A stretch of DNA of 64,000 nt. Source: Pomacea canaliculata (lineage: Eukaryota; Mollusca; Gastropoda; Architaenioglossa; Ampullariidae). The position numbers were made by a program, and so were the translations under genes. The DNA lies in NCBI RefSeq assembly GCF_003073045.1, contig NC_037603.1, forward strand, positions 13,522,192-13,586,191, in the 5' to 3' direction. The notes under the pieces were generated by a model that saw nothing but the letters and a program-made list of their open reading frames with translations, made no database searches and was not told where the DNA came from. Positions 33,461 through 49,350 of this stretch are shown piece after piece. The first letter of the stretch is position 1; each line of letters begins with the position of its first letter.

Positions 33461-34291
33461 GATGCTGGGTAGGTCAGCCTTAGTGCAGTGCCTTCAGAAG
33501 ATCCAAAACGGTCCCTAAACCTGCGCTGTGATATCTGGAGAGTTGAGAAGGAAGAACAAAAATCTTACACGAAGTGACGTGGCTGACAAGGCTGGTATCT
33601 GGCATCCAAGTATACCACAGATATTTACATTCTGGTCTTGGAGTCTATTTGCTATTTCAGTACCTTGGCCTCAGTTTGGAAGCATTGTGAAATACGCAGC
33701 ATTGTTTATTCAATATCCAGTTTAGCTTTATTAATCTCAGTCATCGCGATTGGAAACAAGTTGTCAGAAAGAGGTGAGGATGGTATGATGGCATCTGTCT
33801 GACGAAAAGCAGAAATTAAACGAAAAATATGAATTACAAGGTGGTCCAGGGACGTATCGGTGCGTTAAACCCTCAGTGAGATTGCATTCATTTGTTCTGA
33901 GAAATGTGTTATTGTGCTTATTACGACAATGCTTAATGTTATGTTCATTATCCAGAGCGACGAAGCCCTCCTTTTGAACCCGTTAATTACGTCAGACACG
34001 TTGTAGGACACTGATATTCTGCTGTAATCGTTGCTAGGGAAGATTAACATGTAACTTGTCACCTCATGTATGACTGAAACGGATAAAACAATAATATAAG
34101 TATACATGCATATTGTGTTTCCCCAACACATTCACACACGCGCGAACGAACAGGCAGCTGTGCCAGGGATGATGGAGTCTACTAAATAAGACATAGTTCC
34201 TGTAGCTCTTGCTATTACTATAGTTATTAGCTATTCCCTATTCCTATTAACTGCTGTAATTAATATTGATATCAATTATTTTTCGCAATTA

Positions 34292-34405
34292 TATAGTGTG
34301 TGTGGTGTGTGTTTGTTTGTGTTCGTTTGTATTTGTGTGTGTGTGTGTTTGTCTCTGTGTGTGTTTGTGTGGTGTGTGTTTGTGTGTGTTAGTGTGTGTG
34401 TGGGA
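34292..34405. repeat. (TG)n-rich microsatellite
   Basis: Interrupted TG run in the presumed first intron of copy B. The matching run in copy C is at 41027-41165, so it predates the duplication. Confidence 0.85.
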
Positions 34406-34775
34406 TGTACGTATAAGAATAATAGTTACAAATGAACCAATATCGCAGTTCACAATGACCTGTGTTTCCAGTAGTTTTCCACAAATATCGCCGATCGCAA
34501 CAACTAACTATTGCAAGTACTTCAAACTTCGCTACTTCAAGCTCCCTGTTCACGAAAAAAAAAATCCGCTAATTTAGCAACTTCTGTTCAACACAGACTT
34601 AAACCATCAGTGTAGATAACAAAGTAGAGGACCAGGAAACGGTTAAGAGCATTCAGTAGCCAAGACCATTAATACTATTTTGACAGTCGCCACGTTGTTA
34701 AAGAGAGATCACAAAACTTGTTAGCAAACCCCCGTTAAGTCAAACTTCCAACAAGTCCATGAAACATCTTGCAGA

Positions 34776-34830
34776 AGGTCGAAACGGTCCGACCTGACCT
34801 GACTCACCGTGAGTCTCAGATGAGGTGACC
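34776..34830. promoter_or_regulatory. Cluster of AGGTCA-type half-sites, FMO B intron 1
   Basis: AAGGTCGAAACGGTCCGACC is followed directly by TGACCTGACTCACC and, about 25 nt on, AGGTGACCT. Several copies of AGGTC/GACCT in both orientations fit nuclear-receptor half-sites. It is conserved in copy C (41576-41625) and partly upstream of D (49327-49350). Function is inferred only from the motif and conservation. Confidence 0.4.
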
Positions 34831-35398
34831 TGAGAGATAGGACACCTTAAACCCTTGTGTCGGGAAACCTTATAGTCACCATGAAGTACATAGACTATGT
34901 CGCAGTATAGGGGTCTCATTAAAAATGTAATAATTTAAAGACAACATGTCTAGAGGCTACAAAAATTAATTAACTAGCATCAGACCAAAAAAAGGTCCGA
35001 CAGTTACAATTCAAATATTGTTTGTTTCATTTTAAGTTTAATCTGACTTTAACTGAACTGCTCAGGTACTCGCAAATAATATGTTTACGGACGATTTCGG
35101 TAGTTTGTGCTCTGGAGTAAAATAATGTCATAGGATAGTATTTCCTTAAGAAGAAACTCTACAAAAATGTTTTTTACAAATATTAATCAGAATATGAAAA
35201 CAATTAGAAAAAAACCCACAGAGTTCGTCCACAGCACAAAAAATCTAGAAGTTACTCTAGTATTTGTCTGAAAGACAAGCTGTTATTGAAAAAAATATAT
35301 AAAATAAAGCTATTCAAATGCATTAATAAATATTAATATCTTTGGCATACTTAATTCTAATAAAAGTACGACCCCATCTTGGCGCAACACAAACGTAC

Positions 35399-35464
35399 CT
35401 CGTATGTAAAGCTAGCCAACCAAGATGCGATATGAGACGCAAACAAACTCGTCCTGCTTTTATA
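35399..35464 (-). promoter_or_regulatory. TATA promoter and leader exon module 2 (FMO B)
   Basis: TATAAAAG on the reverse strand (35464-35457) is followed by a leader ending at the donor ACGAG|GTACGT (exon end 35399). It is almost identical to the module upstream of copy C. The distance to the copy B start codon is about 1.9 kb. Confidence 0.7.
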
Positions 35465-35747
35465 CACAGAGGGGAGATAATATCCAGGTTTCTTTAGAGT
35501 CCTAAAAAAGGAACATCATGTTTTCATCCATGCAAAGAAAAAAATCTTAAAGACAGGATTTTATGAGAGTACGTTGAATATAAATTTTCGTGCCTTTTTT
35601 CACATGCCCTGCTCTATATCACTGAATAACTTCAACAGAAATATCTGTAAGACAAGCTAATAATGAACGAAAAGAAGAAATAAACCTGTAAAGAATCGAA
35701 TACTAACATTTTCAGCATTCTGCTTTGTAGAAAAGATAATAACCTAC

Positions 35748-35831
35748 CTTAAAGCATGCAAACGAGTCTTGTACGTGGTTAGGGAACTTGGCTGCAATAT
35801 GAGTAGCATATTATCTAGTCTGACTTTTATA
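35748..35831 (-). promoter_or_regulatory. TATA promoter and leader exon module 3 (supernumerary)
   Basis: TATAAAAG on the reverse strand (35831-35824) precedes a leader ending at TTTAAG|GTAGGTT (exon end 35748). It is the duplicate of module 1 and lies only 370 nt upstream of module 2, so it could act as an alternative start for copy B or be an idle leftover of the duplication. Confidence 0.55.
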
Positions 35832-35839
35832 CAGAAAGG

Positions 35840-37017
35840 GGAAGTAACACCTATTTGAGTTTTTTAACTGCTCAAATTATCTTTCGTGGCGTGAAAGCAT
35901 GATCAGGACAAAATCGTGTGTCTGCCAAAAGAAAATTTTAAAAAAATTAAATGACACAGTTTTATCAGATTACTTCGCTTTATGTAAATTTTCTTACTTT
36001 CATGTAATCCTAAATCCTCACTTGACAACACAACAGACATTCGACGAACCTGAATGGAACGGGCAGTTCTGCATTTAAACGAGAACAGAATTCGATAATG
36101 CTGGTTGCAATGTTTTGTAAGTGAAATCTGCCCAATGACTGTATCGAGTGTTCACAGGCAGCGTAACACCTGGCTTCATGACCACAGCACGTGCTGGACG
36201 TGACGTGTGATCTACACGTGACTGACAGAGCGGCTGGTGTGATTGTAGTAATTAACTTCACCTTTTGAAAGTATCCTGCATCGAGACCTCCGCTGTGAAG
36301 TTTCTAGATTATAATCCAAGCGAAGAAGCAGGGAGGTAATCGTTGAATGAATGAAGCGTGATGAAGTAGGAGTGATCTCCCTTGGGTTGATCTAACGTTC
36401 CGTTCCTTATATCAGATTTATATTGAAATATACAGCTTTTGTTGTCTATTCGCATAGTCATGCAAAAAATTATAAACTAACGCAAATATTCTAATTCTAA
36501 AACTGTTTGACATTCTTCATCACATCATATAGCCAATTGTTACAGGCGTCCATCCTTTCAAACTACTCCTCATTAATTAGCAACAAATTCAGTCAAAAGA
36601 TTAACGATGATTAAAGACAACGTTTTTTAGTAATGGTCAATAACGATAATACTTGGCAATCATCAAAATTTGAAGAGAATTGTTACTTTTCTTAAGCAAG
36701 TAACCACAAAGAGCATTCTCCACACTCTCTAAATGCGCTATATTCAAAAATCATCTATATGTGGATATCCAAAAATCCATGTCGCCAGTAATGTGGAACT
36801 AAAGAAAAAGAATAATAAATTCAAATAATTTGTTATGGAATCCAGATAAATGAAAAGACTGCTTTTTGTTACAAGGAGTCATCAACAGTAAATTGAAATT
36901 GTAAGAAAACCAAATTTCCTGGCTATGGATCAAGCAATACTTTTGGATATAAACAAATCGCAAAGAAAATGAATGTCTGTCTGTCAGCTTCCAGTCTGTC
37001 ATCTTATGAAGTGGGTC
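35840..37017. other. 3' flank of FMO copy C
   Basis: Non-coding DNA past the copy C stop, matching 26057-27172 except for a diverged central part near 36390-36800. It includes the copy C 3' UTR. No gene was seen. Confidence 0.5.
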
Positions 37018-40000
37018 TTACACTACAAAAACTAACACAATGAGCACCAGGATGAAAAGGTACATAGCCAGGATCTGTAATGTCGATGGGTACAACAACC
37101 GACGCAAAAGTTCGATGCTTTGGGGCAGCCCCGACGGCACTTTCCGGGTGTTAAACGGGTAGTACACTCTGTCCATGACGGTTAGAATAGACTGGCGGGC
37201 TCCTGGCCACTGTCCAGGTCCGTGCAGGCGATAATGGGCGCCGACGGCTGGTCCGAAAAGGACTTTGAGTCCCAGTTTGGGGTCTGTCAGCAGAAGTCTC
37301 CCTGAAATAGACCATTGAATACTTTCCTTAAAAAAATTAAATAATATGAGTGCTTCTCTGTGTTACCAGGATTTTCAAAACTCTATTTTGCTTTTAATTC
37401 TTCTAATCGCAACACTTTTTCTCCAATTAGCCCCGAATTTATTTAGTGCCAAATATTATTGGTGTCAAAGGTACTTACAAACATTTGGCTTGCAGCCAAT
37501 CACCTCAGCAAGTTCCTCCATGAAAGGAAACCAAGCCACTTCCACCGAATGTCTCAGAGTGTCTGGACAAATCTGGGTTCGTTTGTTCTCCATTTCTCGG
37601 ATATCTTCTTTCATCCTTCTGCGACTTGGTAATTTAATAGCACCCTGCACCGTTTATAAAAATATGCTCACAGTATTGCAATCTCAAAAATTGGAGAATA
37701 TGTGGAGGAAGAAACATATGAATTGTTGTATTCCACACTCCGAGCTCTCAAAATATTGTTGGTGAAATAAAACTATTCTTACAGTCAGCGTGTAGACAGC
37801 CATCCTGCTCTGCAGCTCAAAGATTTGCCAAAGAGGTCCGCTGACATTGAAAAACCCGATGAAGGATAGAGTTTGGTGTTCCAGGTCCGGAAGAAAAACT
37901 CTTTTGTAGAGAGGCATGAGGTTGTCCTCGATGTCCACCACCTTGCCAGGACAAACGAAATGTCGCCGATTAGACTACTCTATCTTTAACAACACCTGTC
38001 ATGCAGGAAAGCTACAATTCTGGACTAGACATGATTCAATCTGTGGTTTGTTTTGTCTTTTAGCAAAATGAAGGGAAAAAAACCTGAAGATGATGAAGTG
38101 TTTTTAAAAGGAAAATGAATGTGTAGCTTGCCTCTTTCTCTATGAAGGGGAAACGGATGTGGTAGCCAGTCGCGAGGATGACAACGTCAACATCCTCTAC
38201 AGTCCCGTCAACGAACTCCACGCTGGACTCCGCGAAGCGCTTGATGTCATCTCTGATGTGTACTCTTCCACACAGGATACGGTTGACCAGGTCATCACTG
38301 AGGAAGCCAGAGATCCTGAAAGCAAACACGAAAACTAAACAACGCCTCTTCTCACCAAATAAAAAAATTGTGCATTCGGTTACTAAATTTAAACAATTCG
38401 TTCGCTTTCTCTTTTTCTTTCTTTTTTTTTTTTTTTTTTGTATACATCTGTCATATGCAGAACTTAATAGCTAACAATCCATTATTAAACTACTTAATTT
38501 AAAAAAAAAAACGGGCTCTTATTTTTCAGAGTAATATCACTCAGCGCCGCTGACCCCTTTGGCATTGTTGTAGTTGTGAGACTATACAGGTCGTGGTCAA
38601 GTTTGGCCATAAAACTGGCGGCTAAAAGCTTCTGAGATAAGGACAAGGGAAGAAGCTTGTCCACCAGACTACCAAAGCGAGTCAGCATCTCAATGTCCCA
38701 AGGCAGACCGCGGCTTCCCCTCCGCTCCATGACCCAGGCACCGCGGCGCGTGCTCAGCATCACCTTCAAAACAAAACAAAAATATCTTTACAAAAATGTC
38801 CTCCTGGTTTCATAAAATGTGATGTAATTTTTTTTTAAATAGCCAGCCAGACTTTGAGAGATTGTTATTTAGTGTTATTTAGTAATACCTCCGTTGAAAG
38901 TCCAACTTCTGAAGCGATATCACCGCCGGAATTGCCGAGGCCCACGACGAGCACCCGTTTACCTGTTAAAGTCAGCGGCTTGCGATAGTCGTGGGAGTGC
39001 ATAATCTGACCTTTGAACTCATCGAGTCCTGGTAGTTTCGGGATGTGCTTTTCAAGATGATGGCCGGAGCACACCATCACACCGTCAAACACCTCGGTCA
39101 TTGTTTCTCCGTTTTTCAAATTCTTACCTGATAAAACGGAAATTTCAGGAATTTCTTAAAAACGTTTTTCGTGTACAGTATCTCATCTATAGCTTTTTAT
39201 AACAAACAAAATGTTTAACTCCCAATCCCGCTATAGTCCCTGTTTAAAAAATTATCTTTTATCTGCTGGATAGACAAGGAGAGGTTTCCTGTCACAGACC
39301 TGAGCGAGCATTGAATCGGTGATATTAAGCTCAAAAATTCTTTCTCTACCAGGTGACTACGATCGTAGTAAAGAGATGTGGGGGTGAGAGTTCGGATTGG
39401 AGAGAATGAAGTGAAAAAAGTAAATGTGTATGTGTGTGAGGAAGAAAGAGTGAAAGAGGTGAGAGAAGAATAAAGAAGGATGATTATAGGACAGATGGAA
39501 GAAATCAAGAAATAACATCAACGCCAAACGAACACAGAAATAAATGGCAAGGAGCATGTAATTCAAAGACTATTTTTGGTAGCACCAAAACTCTCAGTAC
39601 TTGTCACTGTCCACCTTCCGGAGGTAAAAAAATCCTCCGCTCTCTTGATCATCACGACCTCTGTACTCAAGCGTGTGAACTTGTCGAGGTTAAAGTTCAG
39701 CGCGTAGCTCTGGAGGTATTCCTCGGCATGGCTGCTGCGAATGAAATTGGGAAATTTCTGCAGCAAAGAAGAAAAAAAAGTAAAATAAAATAACTAAACA
39801 GCTGTGCTAATTTATTTCCAGAGTCATAAACTTCTTTTAAATGAACAACACCGTTGTTTTTCTGCGCAGACGATAATCAGTAATCAGTAAACACGTGACA
39901 CCAATGCACCGTTCCCATGCTAAATTATTTGCACGATCAAAGCGTCAATTACTTTTTTAAAATTTAACTTATTGTAAGCTGCAGTCTTTTCAGATGAACT

Positions 40001-40339
40001 CATGAGAAGAAGGGGAATGTAATATTTGTCTGATCTAGGGGTAGACTTCCAAAGTTATAAAGTTGTAACAGTGGAAGTACGGTTACCAAAAACAAAATAG
40101 AACTTGGCTACCTTAGGCATTGGGAAATCGCTGAAAGCCATAATCTCTTTGCTTGCGTTCATGGTGGTTGTCCACATACAGTTGGACAAGTTCTCCTGCA
40201 CCTTCTCGTCGAACACCCACAGCCCGCCCAGCGAGTCCCGCCGATCAAAGCACGTGGGTTCCAGACCCTCCTCCAGACACGTCTTCGTGGCCACCAGGCC
40301 CGCCGCACCTCCCCCGATGACAGCCACCCGCTTGACCAT
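37018..40339 (-). CDS. Flavin-containing monooxygenase, array copy C
   Basis: Exons: 40112-40339, 39601-39757, 38889-39127, 38555-38763, 38132-38315, 37783-37941, 37479-37644, 37018-37301. All lengths equal those of A and B (1626 nt, 541 residues, open throughout). FAD, FMO-signature, NADPH and ATGY motifs are present, as is a hydrophobic C-terminus. It differs from copy B by a few residues, for example VQENLSNC against VQDNLSNC, and DDLVNRI against DDLANRI. Intron 5 is only 190 nt with a GC donor. The exon 4 acceptor reads GAAG|GT where B has GCAG|GT, a weaker site. The TATA/leader module at 42209-42274 is the likely start. Confidence 0.93.
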
Positions 40340-41026
40340 GATGCCGGGTAGGTCAGCCTTGGTGCAGTCTCTTCAGAAGATCCAAAACGGTCCTTACACC
40401 TGTGCTGTGATATCTGGAGAGTTGAGAAGGAAGAACAGAAATCTTACATGAAGTAACGTGGATAATAAGGCTGGTATCTGGTATCCAAGTATACTGCAGA
40501 TTTGCACATTCTGGTCTTGGAGTCTTGCTTAAATCAAACAAAAAATATGAATTACAGGGTAGTCCAGGGCGTACCACTGTGTTTATAATCTGAATCAGAT
40601 AGCATTAATTTGTACTGAGAAATGAGTTAAGTGTACTTATTACGACAATGCTCAATATCATGTTTAATATCGAGAGTGACTGCGCCCTCCTTTTGAACCC
40701 GTTAATTACGTCAGACACGTTGTAGGACACTGATATTCTGCTGGAATCGTTGCTAGAGAAGAAAACTTTAACTTGCCGCGTGGACAAAAATGTTATTTTC
40801 ATTTTTTCAATAATAATTATACATGCATGTTATGTTTCCCAAACACATTCACACACGTGCGCCAACGCGCAGGCTGCTGTGTCAGGAATAATGGAGTCTA
40901 CTAAATAAGACATAGTTCCTATAGCTCTTGCTATTACTATATTTATTAGCTATTACCTATTGCTATTCCCTATTGCTGTCAACTGCTGCCATTAATATTG
41001 CTATCAATTTATTTTCACAATTTTAT

Positions 41027-41165
41027 CAAGTGTGTGTGTTTGTGTTTGTGTGTATATTTGTGTTTGGTAGTGTTTGTTTTTGTGTGTGTGCGTTTGTCTG
41101 TGTGTGTTTGTGTGTGTTTGTCTCTGTGTATGTTTGCCTCTGTGTGTGTTTGTGTGTGTGTGTGA
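41027..41165. repeat. (TG)n-rich microsatellite
   Basis: Interrupted TG run, the counterpart of the one at 34292-34405 in the copy B unit. Confidence 0.85.
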
Positions 41166-41575
41166 TGTACGTATAAGAATCACAGTTACAAATGAACCAA
41201 CATCGCAGTTCACAATGACCTGTGTTTCCAGTAGTTCTTCACAAATATCGCCGATCGCTACAACTAACTATTGCAAGTACTTTAAACTTCGCTACTTCAA
41301 GCTCCCTGTTCACGAAAAAAAAAAATCCGCTAGCTCAGCAGCTTCTGTTCAACACAGACTTAAACCATCAGTGTAGATAACAAACTAGAGGACCAGGAAA
41401 CGGTTAAGAGCCTTCAGTAGCCAGGACCATAAATACTATTTAGACAGTCGCCACGTTGTTAAGAGAGATCACAAATTTGTCAGCAAGGAATGCAAAATAA
41501 ATGCAATAAAGTCACACCGACCCCCGTTAAGTCTAACTTCCAACAAGTTCATTAAACTGCTTGCAGAAGGTCGAA

Positions 41576-41625
41576 ACGGTCTGACCTGACCTGACTCACC
41601 GTGAGTTTCAGATGAGGTGACCTTA
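41576..41625. promoter_or_regulatory. Cluster of AGGTCA-type half-sites, FMO C intron 1
   Basis: AAGGTCGAAACGG is followed by TCTGACCTGACCTGACTC and then AGGTGACCT. This is the same arrangement as in the copy B unit, with one base changed in the middle. Confidence 0.4.
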
Positions 41626-42208
41626 GAGATAGGACACCTTAAACCCTTGTGTGGGGAAACCCTAGTCACCACGAACTACACATACTTTGTCGCAGTATAG
41701 TGGTCTCATTAAAAATGTAATAATTTAAAGACAAGATGTCTAGAGGCTAAAAAAATTAACTAGTATCAGACCCCAAAAAAAAATCCGACAGTAACAATTC
41801 AATTTTTGTTTGTTTTATTTTAATGTTAATCTGACTTTAACTGAACTGCTCAGTCACTCATGATCAGATGGTGAGATTCGCAAATGATATGTTTACAGAC
41901 GTTTTCGGTAGTTTGTGCTCTTGAGCAAAATCATGTCATATGAAGTATTTCATTGAAAAAAAATTCTACAAAAATGTTTTTTTAATATTAATCAGAATAT
42001 GAAAACAATTAGAAAAAAACCCACAGAGTTCGTCCACAGCATAAAAGATCTAGAAGTTACTCTAGTATTTGTCTCAAAGACAGGCTGTTATTTGAGAAAA
42101 AAAAAAGAAAAAATAAGGCTATTCAAAAGCATACATAAATATTAATGTCTTTGGCATACTCAGTTCTCAATAAAAGTAAGACCCTATCTTGGTGCAACAC
42201 AAACGTAC

Positions 42209-42274
42209 CTCGTATGTAATGCTAGCCAACCAGGATGCAATATCAGACGCACACAAACTCGTCCTGCTTTTATA
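42209..42274 (-). promoter_or_regulatory. TATA promoter and leader exon module 4 (FMO C)
   Basis: TATAAAAG on the reverse strand (42274-42267); leader exon end at 42209 with donor ACGAG|GTACGT, matching module 2. The start codon of copy C lies about 1.9 kb downstream. Confidence 0.7.
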
Positions 42275-42319
42275 CACGACGAGGGGAGGTAATATCCACG
42301 GTTTCTTTAGAGTTGTCCC

Positions 42320-43760
42320 GTCACGGGTGGCCTAACAGCACTCACACCGGACTAATGCGCGTTCATTCAAAACACAACAAAACGGTTGACTGAGGTTGAT
42401 GTATAATGTTTATTTCGTTGTCGAGTCTCTCAGGACATTACAGACTACAACACAAATATTCATTAATAACAACTCGCAGTTGATGATGGGGTCGACTCAA
42501 TGTGATACTACTTCCTATTGCTATGAACTTTTCTATTAACTGTTGCTATTAATTATAGTAATTAACTATTGCTATTGCTATTAATTATTACTATCAGGTA
42601 TTGATATTTATTATTATTTCAACTATTGATCGCATTGACATAATTCGTGTGTGTGTGTGTTGGTGTATGCGTTCGTGTGTGCGTCGGACAGACTTTTAAT
42701 AAAAATAACAGTTACAAACGAATCGAGCATCGCTTTTCACAATGGCCGGTGTTCCCAGTAGCTGTTTATAAATATCGCAGACCTCTACGACTAACAGTTG
42801 GAAGTAGTTCAAACTTTATTTAAAGCTCCCTGTTCACAATAAAACTACTCCACGAGAAAAATTAGTCAAGTGGCTCCGTAATTACTGTTCCAACTCAGAT
42901 ATAAACCGGTCCAACAATCATGTCAAAAGAGAAAAGCGGTGAAGAGCCTGGAGTAGCCGAGACCATAAATACCGTTTTTCCAGTCGCCATGATGTTCAAG
43001 ACAGACCATTGTCGACTCCACGCTTCAAACACCCGTGGCGGTGATGTCGGGCCACACGTTGCACTAGAGAAAGAAAAGAACTCGCAAGCACGCTCAACAG
43101 TCGCTTTACACTGACTCCACAGTGCTGATGGTGTTTCTGAAGTTAGTTCAAAGATTAGTGTACTAACCGTAGTACATGGATGAACCCCAATCGTGTACAA
43201 ATTTTCCCACACATACACACACTCTCATTCAGGCAAACAGACGTAACACGCATACTCACGCGCACGCGCGCACACACACACACACAACGAATCTCACGCA
43301 CTTCACAGCATCTCAAGTTGCTGAACTCGAAGATATATTGCTTTATTATGAAGATTATTAGAGTCATATACCTGAAGGAAGAACAGCTCTACCAACCTGA
43401 GGCTAAAAACATTTCTATCTGCTCTATTGCTATAATTAAGCCAGAATTAACAACAGTATTTACTGATGAAATTAATCAATAAAAAACTGCAAAGAAACTT
43501 ACAGAAAACGACAAACAAGTGCTAAAACTATCAGCCGAAGTGACCCCAAACAATCTTAATCTTAACTCAGTTATTCTGGTTAAGTTGTTACCTGCTAAAA
43601 ATAATTAACTCTTGTGTTATATTTAGTCCAGTGTAGTGTATGTCTTATTCAATATTAACGAGGGAAAATGTTCATTGAATCGTGTCATTCATTCGGGTCG
43701 AGAAACGTTTGTTCAGTGATGAATGGACACGAGACCAGGTAAACAGAAAAGTTGTTATAA
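42320..43760. other. Orphan FMO upstream sequence and 3' flank of copy D
   Basis: Bases 42640-43000 resemble the first-intron region of copies B and C (34400-34700 and 41160-41460) in order: a TG run, ACAGTTACAAA, AAATATCGC, AAGCTCCCTGTTCAC, then ACCATAAATA and CAGTCGCCA. No FMO exons accompany it. The rest, including the CA/CG tract at 43258-43286, is non-coding and contains the 3' UTR of copy D. Confidence 0.5.
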
Positions 43761-47946
<4,186 letters not shown>

Positions 47947-48440
47947 GATGATCAGTAGCTTGGTCCAGGTGACAAGCTAGTGCTGATGTCGTCAATGCTG
48001 TTTCTTCAGCCAATATAAAATTAAGAAAATAAAAGGTTTAATGGCTATGAAACAGAAATAAATCTACTTCTAAGGACATGGAAGAAATTTCAGGTTCCTT
48101 AATTACAAAGATGAGTGAAGATCGGAAGTAAACAGATAAGCTAAAAAGTTAGGTTTGGTCCATACCTATCACTTCAAGCAAACCTTATAACTGTAGCTAG
48201 AGATCAGAGCCGACTTATCACCCAGAATATTTTTATAAATCCATCTGTAGAATGAGTATCTCATTCCTTGGAGGTTTGAGGAAGGTGAGGCAGAGATGGG
48301 CACCACCCTCATAAAAAGTACCTGGTTCCGAGATACGTGAGGGCTTACCACCTCCCTCTTTAGGACTTCATTCTTTAGAGCTTACCACCTCACCTACCCT
48401 GAGGTCACGGTAGTATAGTACAAGGATTTCAGGTAAGGTT

Positions 48441-48743
48441 ATGCCGAGGACAACGCTGCAGCTCAACACTTTAGTTCCCTCTGACATAGATTATGAACTC
48501 GTGGAAAGTGAAGAAGTGTGTTGCATGTCGCAACCTCTTATGTTACAGCCCAATGTTCAGGGGGTAGCTGTCGGACCCGAACCGCGCCGCTCTGTCTCTT
48601 GCCGGATGGTGTCCGGTGCGGGACCAGAGGGTGCTAGTGATGGAGGCTTAGTAAGGGTGCATCGGCGGGAGCCCAAAAGTACCAGCACACTACAAAGTAA
48701 AGGCCAGCAACTGAACTTTTTACCCACGAAAGACACCTACTAA
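48441..48743 (+). CDS. Unassigned 100-residue open frame
   Basis: An open frame starting MPRTTLQLNTLVPSDIDYEL with an acidic N-terminal half and a basic, Ser-rich C-terminal half. It lies antisense in the presumed first intron of FMO copy D. I recognise no domain, signal peptide or membrane segment, and no splice sites or repeat ends tie it to a known element. It may be a fragment of an old mobile element or chance. Confidence 0.2.
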   Translation: MPRTTLQLNTLVPSDIDYELVESEEVCCMSQPLMLQPNVQGVAVGPEPRRSVSCRMVSGAGPEGASDGGLVRVHRREPKSTSTLQSKGQQLNFLPTKDTY

Positions 48744-49326
48744 TGTTACTCCTTGCTAATCTGGAGACCATAAAGATCGTCTTACCATGACTCTGCCACG
48801 ACCTTTAAGGTGGATCGGAAAAACCTGTCTTTATAATCCAAACTTTTTATACATTAAGAAAAGTGAAGCAAAGAGCTTCATAATACAAACCTAAAAAAAT
48901 AATAATAAATACAGAAAAATAGCGTGCTTTAACTCCGCAGTTTTCCCGAAGGAAATCACGTGATTTTTAGTTGTCCTTCTCAGCATTGACATCAGTGTCC
49001 TGTTTGTGGCGATTATGCAGGAATGCGCGGTAGACGACGCGTGTTTTTACAGACGATCAAAACAACATTAACGGATGTTTTTCTGTTAAATTTGTTTGTG
49101 TGAACACGAAGTCTGAGACCTGTAACATTCGTCAACAGCCAACTGCCTGTGACGTCACTGTTAAGGAGCTAGTACTTTGACAAAATGAAGGATCTTTCGG
49201 AGTGTATATTTTTTTTTTTTTTTTAATGAGTGAACAAAGCTCAGTCAGTATTCCACAAAGGAGTGTCAGATGATCACAGTAAAGTCGCACTCAGCTACAG
49301 ACAGTCGAATGTAAGGCGGCTTGCAG

Positions 49327-49350
49327 AAGGTCGAAACGGTCCGACCTGAT
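49327..49350. promoter_or_regulatory. Half-site block upstream of FMO D
   Basis: AAGGTCGAAACGGTCCGACC with a following TGA is the same core as in the copy B and C units, although surrounding sequence has diverged. Preferential conservation of this core suggests a binding site, by inference. Confidence 0.4.

Larger units (their letters stand above)
33465..35398. other. Presumed first intron of FMO copy B
   Basis: The stretch lies between the likely leader-exon donor (35398) and the acceptor just upstream of the ATG. It is collinear with 40345-42207 of copy C. It holds a (TG)n run at 34292-34405 and a half-site cluster at 34776-34830, both listed separately. No protein gene was seen. Confidence 0.6.
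25905..35490. repeat. Duplicated FMO unit 1, holding copy B
   Basis: Exons, introns and flanks are collinear with bases 35640-42320. Both flanks match: for example 26210-26600 resembles 36017-36335 (shared GACATTCGACGAACCTGAAT), and 33480-35490 resembles 40355-42315. Unit 1 is longer because of a roughly 2.5 kb insertion in intron 5 and an expanded minisatellite in intron 3. Limits are approximate because similarity fades into a promoter module present at both ends. Confidence 0.85.
40345..42208. other. Presumed first intron of FMO copy C
   Basis: Collinear with 33465-35398. It carries a TG-rich run (41027-41165) and a half-site cluster (41576-41625). In copy B a possible acceptor AG lies 5 nt before the ATG; in C the same bases read GG, so an acceptor slightly further upstream (CCAAG|GCTGACC) is more likely for both. 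Confidence 0.55.
35640..42320. repeat. Duplicated FMO unit 2, holding copy C
   Basis: Collinear partner of 25905-35490. It contains a copy of the downstream flank, all eight FMO exons and the upstream module with its TATA box. It is shorter than unit 1 by the insertion in intron 5 and the minisatellite expansion. Confidence 0.85.

Noticed and set aside
26057-42320. The possibility that units B and C are an assembly duplicate of one locus
   Set aside because: They differ by a transposon, a minisatellite expansion, a splice-acceptor base and scattered substitutions, and sit in series with distinct junctions. I treat them as real paralogs, though two haplotypes placed in tandem cannot be fully excluded from sequence alone.
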